From assembly GCA_017958705.1 (NCBI GenBank), contig JAGDCE010000153.1, forward strand, positions 1-17,784: a stretch of 17,784 nt of DNA, in the 5' to 3' direction. Shown piece after piece: positions 1-6,230 of the stretch. A program made the translations under genes and the position numbers. Position 1 is the first letter of the stretch, and each line of letters begins with the position of its first letter. The notes under the pieces are model-generated. The model did not search any database. It was not told the origin of the DNA and saw nothing but the letters and a program-made list of their open reading frames with translations. The stretch is from Clostridia bacterium (GTDB lineage: Bacteria > Bacillota > Clostridia > Oscillospirales > CAG-272).

Positions 1-695
1 CCGCATAAAAACCCGGCGACCACGCCGTACAGCGCTCCCTTCCTGCGCGCGGCGGCAAGCGTCAGCGCGAACGCGCAGACAAGAGACAGAGAGATCCCGG
101 CGACGGTTACGCCGGCAAGCGACAGCACCGACGAGAAGATGATCGCCGCGATCCCGGCGTCGCGCGAAGGCGATTCGCGCCGCTCGCGGTCGAGAAAGCC
201 CGAGTAGGCGTACGTCGCGCCCGCCGTGCAGAGCAGATAGAAAACCGCGGCGAGCAGGTCGTAATATCTGAACCCGCCGTAAATTATCCTGATGAGCGAA
301 ACCGTGAAACCGCCGGCGACGGACGCGGAGATGCGCGCCGCAAGCCCGTCCTCGAGCCCGAAGACCGTCAGCCTGCCGCGCCGCAGGACGACCGATAAAG
401 CGTACCTGAACCCGAGCGCCACGGCGGCGCCGGATATGTTCATGACCGCGCCGTCGCCGCCGCGTATCAGCGCGGAGACGATAAATCCGAGCGAGGCGAC
501 CGGAAGTCCCTCGCGGACCGCACACAACAACGCAAGCCCGAGCGGCGCCGTCTCAAAAAACGTCTCGGCCCCGCCGAAAAGCGCGGTCAGAACCGCGTAA
601 ACGGCGCCGCAGATCAGTGCCGTTCTGTTCTCGCCTATAAACGATCTGGCCGCCGTCACGCCGGTGAGCGCGGCGGCTTTTGATTTTTCTTTCAT
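1..695 (-). CDS. spoIIE: Multi-span membrane protein, N-terminal 231 residues; probable stage II sporulation protein E (SpoIIE), truncated by the window edge
   Basis: My own translation of the minus strand gives an open frame from ATG at 695 to the window edge. It has a short basic, cytoplasmic-type start and then several hydrophobic helices. An early stretch, ETFFETAPLGLALLCAV, followed by a glycine-rich helix pair resembles the N-terminal ten-helix membrane domain of SpoIIE, where a P-[FL]-G-[IL]-A signature follows the first helix. In SpoIIE this domain anchors a C-terminal PP2C phosphatase that dephosphorylates SpoIIAA in the forespore and activates sigma-F. That catalytic part would lie beyond base 1 and is not visible. 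A GGGGGAAG ribosome site lies just upstream. The upstream region carries two TGTCGCA boxes and a TATGAT, compatible with Spo0A control. An unrelated polytopic membrane protein is the alternative; the family call rests on the N-terminus only. Confidence 0.55.
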   Translation of the reverse strand, partial: MKEKSKAAALTGVTAARSFIGENRTALICGAVYAVLTALFGGAETFFETAPLGLALLCAVREGLPVASLGFIVSALIRGGDGAVMNISGAAVALGFRYALSVVLRRGRLTVFGLEDGLAARISASVAGGFTVSLIRIIYGGFRYYDLLAAVFYLLCTAGATYAYSGFLDRERRESPSRDAGIAAIIFSSVLSLAGVTVAGISLSLVCAFALTLAAARRKGALYGVVAGFLC

Positions 696-725
696 TTTAC
701 TTCCCCCATACGTCCGTTTTTCTAC

Positions 726-772
726 ATCATACACGAGCCGGGTGGATTATGTTGTCGCACCGTAGTGTCGCA
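726..772 (-). promoter_or_regulatory. Putative Spo0A-type promoter of the spoIIE-like gene
   Basis: Two identical heptamers TGTCGCA lie on the plus strand at 753-759 and 766-772, 13 bp apart. Each differs by one base from the Spo0A box consensus TGNCGAA. On the gene's strand, a TATGAT (726-731) follows the nearer box after 21 bp, and a leader of roughly 25 nt precedes the ATG. There is no good -35 hexamer at 17 bp. Spo0A-activated sigma-A promoters such as B. subtilis spoIIE and spoIIG have a wide -35/-10 spacing with 0A boxes over the -35 region, so the arrangement fits. This is pattern matching only. Confidence 0.4.
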
Positions 773-872
773 GAATATTGTTTTTTTGCGATATACGGAA
801 AAGAAAAGTCAACATTTTGTTTTGCGATCCGTTTTCGTCGCGCCGTGACGATATAAAAGCACGCAAAAAGAA

Positions 873-896
873 AAACCGGAAGATATCTTCCGGTTT
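873..896 (-). terminator. Rho-independent terminator of the lipoprotein/GH106-like operon
   Basis: A perfect 18-bp palindrome, CCGGAAGATATCTTCCGG (876-893), is flanked by AAA and TTT. On the minus strand it is followed by TTTTTCTTTT, a good T-tract, about 100 bp after the stop codon of the hydrolase gene. Confidence 0.8.
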
Positions 897-922
897 CATC
901 GTGTTTCCCATCGCACCGCGTG

Positions 923-988
923 CCCGAATGAAGACGTCCGCAAGCGGGCTTGAGGGTCGTGCGACCCCCGATCGCGAAGCGACTTTTT
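923..988 (+). repeat. Hairpin-rich intergenic tail element, copy 1 (tentative)
   Basis: Small hairpins CCGC-AA-GCGG (938-947), GGGTCG-TG-CGACCC (954-967) and TCGC-GAA-GCGA (972-982) precede a T-run read on the plus strand. The block lies directly 3' of a minus-strand gene. Its order of motifs (AGCGGGCTT, a GGG..CCC hairpin, GACTTTTT) recurs at 6008-6061 in the same position relative to another minus-strand gene. No function is known to me. Confidence 0.35.
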
Positions 989-997
989 GATTCTGAA

Positions 998-3070
998 TTA
1001 TTTTATTATCACCGCCGCGTACGCTTTGAGCGTGAACGATACGGCGTTTCCGTTCCTTTCGGCGAAGATGTAGTCGTCGTTCAACGGATCATATACGTCT
1101 ATTGTATCCGAGCCCGTATCGACGGCGATCGCCTTGTCTCTGTTTTCCGCGTTGACGAGCAGGAGGTTGCCGTTCCTGTAAAGCGCGGCGACGCCTTTGT
1201 GATCGCCGGTCACCTTGAACGGTTTGCCCTCGGACTGAGCGGCGCGCACGGCGTCCCCTATACCGAGGCAGATTATCGCGTCCGTATCGTCCGCCGTAAA
1301 CCCGAAGTCCTCGGCGAAATATACGTGTACACCGTCGTATCTCATGCGCGATATGATCTCTTTTTCGCGTTCGGTCAGCGTGCAGGGTGGGATGAGCAGC
1401 GATTCGAAGAACACGCCGTTATACAGCGGCATATCTATGAAGCCTTCGGACGTGTCGGCTTTCTCGAGCAGTTCCAGATCGACGAAATGATACACGGCCT
1501 GGTTGTCGTTCAGCTCTTTCACCGTCCTCATAAGTCCGTCGGCGCAGGCGTTCTTCACCTTAACCATGTCGCCGTCCTTGCTCAGGCCGACGATATTCGT
1601 CGTGGTGTTTTCGGCTATGGTGTTATAGGGATAATACAGAGCGATCGACGTGAAATCCCGGCCCTTCATATTCTCGTCGACGGCGCCGATACAGCGGTTG
1701 TATTTGTCGTATTTTGCCGCGTCCATTACGTTTTCGCCGTAGTACGACGTGAACGTGTCGACGCCGTATGCGTACTGCAGAAGCTGTGAGCAGAGCATCT
1801 GATCGTCAGTCACTTTTCCGCCCTGCGCGTGCGCCGAGACCTCGCTCATAACGTGCTCTCTGCCGTAGTTGACGGCGATCGAGGATACGAGCTTCGGGGT
1901 GAACGCCGAGTCGTAGACGATCTCGGGGATCGAATGGAGCATATCTATGCCCGGATAGTGCATATGGCGGAGAAGAGAGAAGAAATTGCCCTCGAACATC
2001 GGGTGCAGTCTTATGTCGTCTTCAAGCAGTATGTGACCCGAGAACGGCAGCCCGACAGAATTGCAGTAGTCCGATATCTGCTGGAAAAACGCTTCCTCGG
2101 CGAGGCGACTCATCTCCGTGTACCACGCTCTGCGCACGTCGCGGGCGTTTTCGGTGTCGACGCCGAACAGATAAACGAGACAGTCGTAAATGTTTATACC
2201 GTATTTCGTCATCATGCGGTTGTCGATGTTTTTGCCCCACGTCGTCATAGGGAACATCGGCAGCGTGTCGTCGTATTCGTCATGGACGGATTTCGGATAA
2301 AGCCCGGCGTTCAGATATACGCCCATCAGCGACGGCTCGTCGGTGAACATCGCCTCGATCAATCCGTTTTCACGCTTCATGCCGGCGAAATCCGAACCGA
2401 CTCTTTTCGTGTATTCCTCGTAGGTGTTCTTTATGAACGCCCTGACCGCGTCGTGATTCGTTATATCTATATATCTGCGGCATTCGCATACGTTGTGCTC
2501 GGCGTGCGTGCCCTCGTAGACGTGCTTTTTGACGAAATACGCGGCGAAAAGCAGGCCGCCCGTATCGTTTCTGACGGTCAGGCCGTCAGTTTTGCCGTAA
2601 ACGTCGTATCTTTTATAAGCCCGCTCCGCGTCGAGGCGCGTTATATCCTCGCTTTTTACTTTGTAGGACGCGGCGGACAGCGCATATTCGTGCCCGCGCG
2701 GGAATTCGAACGTATATGATTCGCCCGGTTTTATGAAAGCGTGCATCATCACTACGGCGCGCGCCTCAAAATCAGGGTCCTCGTCTATCGTAAGACCGCC
2801 GGCGCCTCCGCTCGGATAACCGTCCTCATCGTAAAGCCATACGCGCATGTCGAGCGCCTTCGCCTGCTCAAGCACGATGCCGAGCACGCGCCAAAGGCTC
2901 TCGTTTTTCAGGTAATCCCTGAAAGCGACGTTCGTGACGATGCCGCCGAAGCCCTTTTCCTTGAGCGACGCGAGTCTTGCCGCGACGGAGCCTCTGATCT
3001 CGTCTTCCGGCGCCGTATCCGGAAAATCGAATCCGTGTACTATTTTGAGTGGAAGTTCGTATTTCGTCAT
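998..3070 (-). CDS. Cytoplasmic glycoside hydrolase, GH106-like (alpha-L-rhamnosidase-type) TIM-barrel protein
   Basis: A 690-residue protein without a signal peptide, so probably intracellular. Residues 1-100 look like the first barrel strands, including WLYDEDGYPSGGAGG (78-92), close to the YDE-x-GYPSG motif of GH106-like hydrolases. TDEP at 244-247 carries a likely catalytic Glu246. SGHILLED (345-352) and the Glu411 segment MSEVSAHAQG are further active-site candidates. The last ~100 residues form a beta-rich C-terminal domain. Family members cleave alpha-L-rhamnosides or related sugars; the exact substrate cannot be read here, and the protein is shorter than many secreted GH106 enzymes, so it may belong to a neighbouring family. 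The ATG has a GAGGTG ribosome site at 3075-3080 and lies 10 bp after the stop of the lipoprotein gene, so the two are co-transcribed. Confidence 0.72.
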   Translation of the reverse strand: MTKYELPLKIVHGFDFPDTAPEDEIRGSVAARLASLKEKGFGGIVTNVAFRDYLKNESLWRVLGIVLEQAKALDMRVWLYDEDGYPSGGAGGLTIDEDPDFEARAVVMMHAFIKPGESYTFEFPRGHEYALSAASYKVKSEDITRLDAERAYKRYDVYGKTDGLTVRNDTGGLLFAAYFVKKHVYEGTHAEHNVCECRRYIDITNHDAVRAFIKNTYEEYTKRVGSDFAGMKRENGLIEAMFTDEPSLMGVYLNAGLYPKSVHDEYDDTLPMFPMTTWGKNIDNRMMTKYGINIYDCLVYLFGVDTENARDVRRAWYTEMSRLAEEAFFQQISDYCNSVGLPFSGHILLEDDIRLHPMFEGNFFSLLRHMHYPGIDMLHSIPEIVYDSAFTPKLVSSIAVNYGREHVMSEVSAHAQGGKVTDDQMLCSQLLQYAYGVDTFTSYYGENVMDAAKYDKYNRCIGAVDENMKGRDFTSIALYYPYNTIAENTTTNIVGLSKDGDMVKVKNACADGLMRTVKELNDNQAVYHFVDLELLEKADTSEGFIDMPLYNGVFFESLLIPPCTLTEREKEIISRMRYDGVHVYFAEDFGFTADDTDAIICLGIGDAVRAAQSEGKPFKVTGDHKGVAALYRNGNLLLVNAENRDKAIAVDTGSDTIDVYDPLNDDYIFAERNGNAVSFTLKAYAAVIIK

Positions 3071-3080
3071 GATACACCTC

Positions 3081-4184
3081 TTAATTAAGCTCTGTTTTTG
3101 ATAAGGTTACTTTTGAATATCCCGTCTTTTTGCCGAAAGACATAGAGTAGTATTGTCCGCCTATGCGGACGATCTCGTACACGCCGTCGCGGCGCGTCGT
3201 AGTAAGGTCCGCCGCGCCCGCGGTAACTGTGTAAAACGCCTTGTAGGGATCCTCGGACTGATCCTGATCCTGCACGGTGAAAACGACTTTGTCGCCGAGG
3301 AGACGCACTTCCTCGCGGTCGAGGTATTCGCTTTTCGAAAGCTTCATCACCTCGTTCACACCGGCGTCGTCCGATATCTGCGTGATCCCGACGCATTCCT
3401 CGCCCTGCGCGTTCATGTAATACATCGCGTAAAGCCCGGTCATGTAATCGTGATCGGCCATATATACCATGGCGACGCTGTAGGGCAGGACCTTTTCGCG
3501 GACGAGATCGCCCGACGTCAGCTCGTATGTTTTAAGCGTCGTCCTGCTTCCTTCCACCACGCCGCACGTCAGATAACCGGCGGCGGAGGAGATGAACGTA
3601 CACGAACTGCCGGCCGTGATCTCGTTGTCGGTCAGAGGATACGACAGATATTCGTCGAGCGCGCCGTCGGACAGACGGTATCTCATGACGCGGCACCGCC
3701 CGAGAAGGGGCGATTCCGTCAGATAGTACACGCAGCCGTCGAAGACGACGATAAAGCGCGTCTGCGCGCCGGTATTCTCCGACACGGTCTTCTTGAACGG
3801 CGAGACGACGCGGCTGCCGTTTCCGGTGTCGATTATTTTCAGCGCGTAGCCGACGCTGCCGTCGGAATAGACCGTCAGCTCGTAAAACGCGATGATCCCG
3901 CCGTCGGCGTACAGCTCGTACACGGCGGCGTTCGACGGCGTTTCATATATCACGGTATACTCCGCGCCGGGTCGGGACGCGAGGGCGACCCCGGCGGTGT
4001 CGGAGTTTGCGCGGCGCAGCAGATACGCGGTGCGCTCGTCGCCGCTGACGTGCGGATAAAGCGGCACGGCGTGCGATACGACGCCGTCGTTTTCCTCAAA
4101 TACCGCCAGCGCGCCGCCGTCCGATCCGCAGGCGCAGAGCGCGAGCATGACAAGCGCCAGAAACATACAACAGAATTTCTTCAA
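3081..4184 (-). CDS. Predicted lipoprotein with beta-rich, propeller-like extracellular domain
   Basis: A 367-residue protein starting at TTG 4184. I chose this start because a perfect AGGAGG (4193-4198) sits 8 bp upstream and a signal peptide (basic KK, hydrophobic FLALVMLAL, then lipobox LCAC) follows at once. Cys19 is the likely lipidated residue. A longer open frame to 4307 would run through the promoter and add a non-signal N-terminus. The mature part alternates short strands with acidic turns, with repeated motifs such as VYYLTESP, TYELTSGD and LYAMYYMN, as in beta-propeller lipoproteins of Clostridia. I do not recognise a catalytic motif or a precise family. It is the first gene of an operon with the GH106-like hydrolase, which suggests a role in binding or sensing glycans at the cell surface; this is inference. 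Confidence 0.7.
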   Translation of the reverse strand: MKKFCCMFLALVMLALCACGSDGGALAVFEENDGVVSHAVPLYPHVSGDERTAYLLRRANSDTAGVALASRPGAEYTVIYETPSNAAVYELYADGGIIAFYELTVYSDGSVGYALKIIDTGNGSRVVSPFKKTVSENTGAQTRFIVVFDGCVYYLTESPLLGRCRVMRYRLSDGALDEYLSYPLTDNEITAGSSCTFISSAAGYLTCGVVEGSRTTLKTYELTSGDLVREKVLPYSVAMVYMADHDYMTGLYAMYYMNAQGEECVGITQISDDAGVNEVMKLSKSEYLDREEVRLLGDKVVFTVQDQDQSEDPYKAFYTVTAGAADLTTTRRDGVYEIVRIGGQYYSMSFGKKTGYSKVTLSKTELN

Positions 4185-4192
4185 GAGATCGT

Positions 4193-4198
4193 CCTCCT
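4193..4198 (-). promoter_or_regulatory. Ribosome binding site that fixes a UUG start
   Basis: CCTCCT on the plus strand reads AGGAGG on the coding strand, 8 bp before TTG at 4184. No ATG follows at a suitable distance, and the lipoprotein signal starts directly at this TTG. Confidence 0.85.
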
Positions 4199-4206
4199 TT
4201 TGATCG

Positions 4207-4235
4207 AGTATAACAGAAAAAAACGCATAAGTCAA
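4207..4235 (-). promoter_or_regulatory. Sigma-A promoter of the lipoprotein/GH106-like operon
   Basis: On the minus strand TTGACT (4230-4235), a 17-bp spacer and TATACT (4207-4212) are close to consensus. Transcription would begin near 4200, giving a very short leader of about 16 nt before the UUG start. Confidence 0.75.
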
Positions 4236-4301
4236 CGGTGCCGGCGTAAAAAGTACCATTTTTCTTTTAAAATAAACGTATGTAATTGTATAATTTAGGT
4301 G

Positions 4302-4330
4302 TTGCAAAACACATAAAACGGTGGTAAAAT
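4302..4330 (+). promoter_or_regulatory. Sigma-A promoter of the PII-like/antiporter operon
   Basis: TTGCAA (4302-4307), 17-bp spacer, TAAAAT (4325-4330) on the plus strand. The start would lie near 4337, followed by AAAGGAG at 4346-4352 and GTG at 4362. A second TATAAT at 4289-4294 has no good -35 partner. The promoter diverges from that of the lipoprotein operon, and the two share a roughly 65-bp AT-rich centre. Confidence 0.75.
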
Positions 4331-4361
4331 AGAAAAAAAGATCAAAAAGGAGAAAAAGGCT

Positions 4362-4709
4362 GTGTTCAATCAGGTACTTGTCACCGTTTTAAACAAAATA
4401 GAACTTCTCGACCGTCTGCTTCTGGAATTCGAGGACGCCGGCGTCAGCGGCGCCACGGTAATGAGCTCCGCGGGTATGGCGCACACGCTCGCCGAGCACG
4501 AGGAAAGTCATTTTGTCAGCTCGTTCCGCGCGTTTTTCGGAATGGGTCATTCGGAATCGAAGACGATCTTCATCGTCTGCTCGGATGAGATGGCGGAAAA
4601 GGCGAAGGAAGCCGTCAGACGCATCGTCGGCGATCTGAGCGAGCCGGACAGCGCGATCATGTTCTCCGTCCCCCTCCTTTACATCGAAGGGATCTCACAC
4701 AATGAATGA
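4362..4709 (+). CDS. PII-like (GlnB-fold) small signalling protein paired with an antiporter
   Basis: A 115-residue protein starting at GTG, 9 bp after AGGAG (4348-4352). Its predicted order is beta (LVTVLN), alpha (LLDRLLLEFEDAG), beta (GATVMSSAGMA), a long polar loop at about 37-62, beta (TIFIVCS), alpha (EKAKEAVRRIVG), beta (AIMFSVPLLYIEG). This is the beta-alpha-beta double repeat of the PII/GlnB superfamily, and GATVMSSAGMA matches the position of the PII G-x-TV strand before the T-loop. The uridylylated Tyr and other canonical PII signatures are absent, so it is a PII-like protein, not GlnB/GlnK. Members of this superfamily bind nucleotides and gate membrane transporters by contact. The antiporter gene follows after 15 bp, which makes it the obvious partner. 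A CutA- or ACT-like fold is the alternative. Confidence 0.6.
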   Translation: MFNQVLVTVLNKIELLDRLLLEFEDAGVSGATVMSSAGMAHTLAEHEESHFVSSFRAFFGMGHSESKTIFIVCSDEMAEKAKEAVRRIVGDLSEPDSAIMFSVPLLYIEGISHNE

Positions 4710-4724
4710 AGGGAAGCGATACCG

Positions 4725-5897
4725 TTGCAGCTCAACACTCTGATATATCTCGGGATACTTCTTATGGCGGGGCTTCTCTGCGGAAGGCTCGTCAAGCTCA
4801 TAAAACTGCCTAACGTTACGGGATATCTGATCGCCGGACTCGTTCTCGGTCCGTACGTTCTGCGCGTGATACCGCAGCAGGTCGTGGACGACTTCGGTCT
4901 GATATCCGAAATGGCGCTGTCGTTCATTGCGTTCACGATAGGCTGCGGCTTCAAGCGGTCTTATCTTAAAAAGGTCGGTATGACGCCGGTCGTGATAGCA
5001 ATATTCGAATCGGTGTTTGCCGTGTTCGCGGTGCAGGGAGCGCTGCTCCTGATAGGCGTCGACAAACAGCTCGCGGTCATACTCGGCGCGATCGCCGCGG
5101 CTACGGCACCGGCGGCGACGCTCATGGTCATAAAACAGTACGGCGCGAAGGGTCCGGTCACTGATACGCTCGTGTCTGTCGTCGCGCTCGACGACGCTGT
5201 CGCCTTGATCGCGTTCTCGATCTGCGTTGCCGTGGCTTCGGTCATAGGCGGCGGAGCGTTCGAAGCGAAAACCGTTTATATGCCGCTTTTACAGATCTTC
5301 GGCGCCCTGCTGCTCGGCGCGGTGTTCGGGATAATCTTCAAAATACCGCTGAGATTTTTCAAAAAAGCCGGAAACAGACAGATAATAACCGTTGGCCTCG
5401 TGTTCGGGTGCGCCGGGCTGGCGAATATGCTCGGATGGTCGTCGCTGCTCGCGTGTATGGCGCTCGGCATGATGCTGTGCAACATATCGGAGGAATCGGA
5501 CAATATACTTGCCGTCGCGGATTCGTTCACCCCGGCGATATTCCTGCTGTTCTTCGCCACGAGCGGAGCGGCGCTGAATATTACGATAATCCCGCAGATC
5601 GGCGTTATCGGAGTCGTCTACGTGCTCGTCAGAGTAGTCGGGAAGATGTTCGGCGCGTGGCTCGGCGCGAGGATAATGAAAGCCCCGAAGCCTGTGCGCC
5701 GTTATCTCGGACCGGCTCTGATCCCGCAGGCGGGCGTCGCGATCGGTCTTACTATCGCCGCTCAGGCCGCCGCGCCCGCGTACGCCGACAGCATACGCGC
5801 CGTCATACTGTGTGCAACTCTCATATACGAGCTTATCGGACCCGTCATAACGAAACTGACGCTTTCGAAAGCCGGAGAGATCAAACCGGTAAAATAA
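4725..5897 (+). CDS. Monovalent cation:proton antiporter, CPA2 family (KefB/NapA-like transmembrane domain)
   Basis: A 390-residue integral membrane protein with about 11-12 hydrophobic segments and no C-terminal TrkA-N domain, so membrane domain only. Family marks are LPNVTGYLIAGLVLGP (28-43) near the first helices, ATAPAATLMV in the unwound-helix position (about 126-135), the ion-binding LDDAVALIAF with Asp156-Asp157, and PQAGVAIGL near the C-terminus. CPA2 proteins exchange Na+ or K+ for H+. The TTG start at 4725 is preceded by AGGGA (4710-4714), a modest site; an ATG at codon 14 is a possible alternative start but would cut the first helix. It follows the PII-like gene by 15 bp, so a nucleotide-binding regulator probably gates it. 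A bidirectional terminator follows. Confidence 0.88.
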   Translation: MQLNTLIYLGILLMAGLLCGRLVKLIKLPNVTGYLIAGLVLGPYVLRVIPQQVVDDFGLISEMALSFIAFTIGCGFKRSYLKKVGMTPVVIAIFESVFAVFAVQGALLLIGVDKQLAVILGAIAAATAPAATLMVIKQYGAKGPVTDTLVSVVALDDAVALIAFSICVAVASVIGGGAFEAKTVYMPLLQIFGALLLGAVFGIIFKIPLRFFKKAGNRQIITVGLVFGCAGLANMLGWSSLLACMALGMMLCNISEESDNILAVADSFTPAIFLLFFATSGAALNITIIPQIGVIGVVYVLVRVVGKMFGAWLGARIMKAPKPVRRYLGPALIPQAGVAIGLTIAAQAAAPAYADSIRAVILCATLIYELIGPVITKLTLSKAGEIKPVK

Positions 5898-5898
5898 A

Positions 5899-5931
5899 AG
5901 AAAAACCGCCGCGGCCGCGGCGGTTTTTTTT
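5899..5931. terminator. Bidirectional rho-independent terminator between convergent operons
   Basis: A perfect 18-bp GC palindrome (5906-5923) is followed by eight T on the plus strand and preceded by an A-rich tract that gives TTTTTCTTTTATTTT on the minus strand. It can end the antiporter operon from the left and the tRNA-modification operon from the right. Confidence 0.9.
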
Positions 5932-6007
5932 ACGTGAAATATTTTGCGGGAAAAGCCGTGAAGTATGTTTCGCAAGTGACGTAAGACGCCCGCGGTATTT
6001 CTTAATC

Positions 6008-6061
6008 AGCCCGTTAGCGGGCTTCTTTGTCCGGGCGCGTCGTGCCCGCGGGGACTTTTTT
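6008..6061 (+). repeat. Tandem-hairpin intergenic element, copy 2 (tentative)
   Basis: Hairpin AGCCCG-TTAG-CGGGCT (6008-6023) is followed by a second stem, GTCC/GGAC with inner GGGC/GCCC (6029-6055), and then six T (6056-6061). It reads as a plus-strand terminator, yet no plus-strand gene precedes it after the terminator at 5906-5931. The order of motifs resembles 923-988, also directly 3' of a minus-strand gene. Confidence 0.4.
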
Positions 6062-6230
6062 ATCCGTTATTTGTCCATTCGGACAGTTCTTTTTCCGTTA
6101 TCCCCATTTTCGTGACGAGCCCGTTATAGCTGAAATCGTACTGTTCCCGGCTGATCGCGCCGTGCTCGAGCAGTGTTTTCATCGTCTTTACCTGTTTTAA
6201 AAACAGTTCTTTTTTTTGTTCGTTCGTCAT
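6060..6230 (-). CDS. Small SHOCT-like helical protein, 56 residues
   Basis: The start ATG at 6230 overlaps the stop of the upstream PP-loop/Nudix gene as ATGA, so translation is coupled. The longer open frame to 6308 only reads the upstream gene in another frame and is rejected. The protein is a charged helix followed by LEHGAISREQYDFSYNGLV (27-45) and MGITEKELSEW, reminiscent of the SHOCT short C-terminal domain, in which a helix, a turn containing G-x-I-[ST]-x-x-[EQ]-[FY] and a second helix form an oligomerisation module. It has no catalytic residues or membrane span. Its position suggests a helper of the tRNA-modification operon or simply a passenger; its role is unknown. Confidence 0.65.
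   Translation of the reverse strand: MTNEQKKELFLKQVKTMKTLLEHGAISREQYDFSYNGLVTKMGITEKELSEWTNNG

Larger units (their letters stand above)
700..997. other. Intergenic region between the spoIIE-like gene and the GH106-like operon
   Basis: About 300 bp with no credible gene. It holds the putative spoIIE promoter at its left, the terminator of the glycoside hydrolase operon at 873-896, and small GC-rich hairpins at 938-947 and 954-967 followed by a T-run at 984-988. A 70-residue open frame at 778-990 on the plus strand has a low-complexity, basic, non-protein-like sequence and crosses the terminator, so I do not call it. Confidence 0.6.

Noticed and set aside
292..600. 102-codon plus-strand frame at the left edge
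   Set aside because: It lies opposite the spoIIE-like membrane gene and is Pro/Ser/Ala-rich without a ribosome site.
950..4298. Plus-strand open frames opposite the GH106-like and lipoprotein genes (279, 296, 115 and 381 codons)
   Set aside because: They are antisense shadows in the same codon register as each other, without ribosome sites or recognisable domains.
4185..4307. Longer N-terminus of the lipoprotein gene from ATG 4307
   Set aside because: It would include the promoter and lacks a ribosome site; the TTG at 4184 has AGGAGG and an immediate signal peptide.
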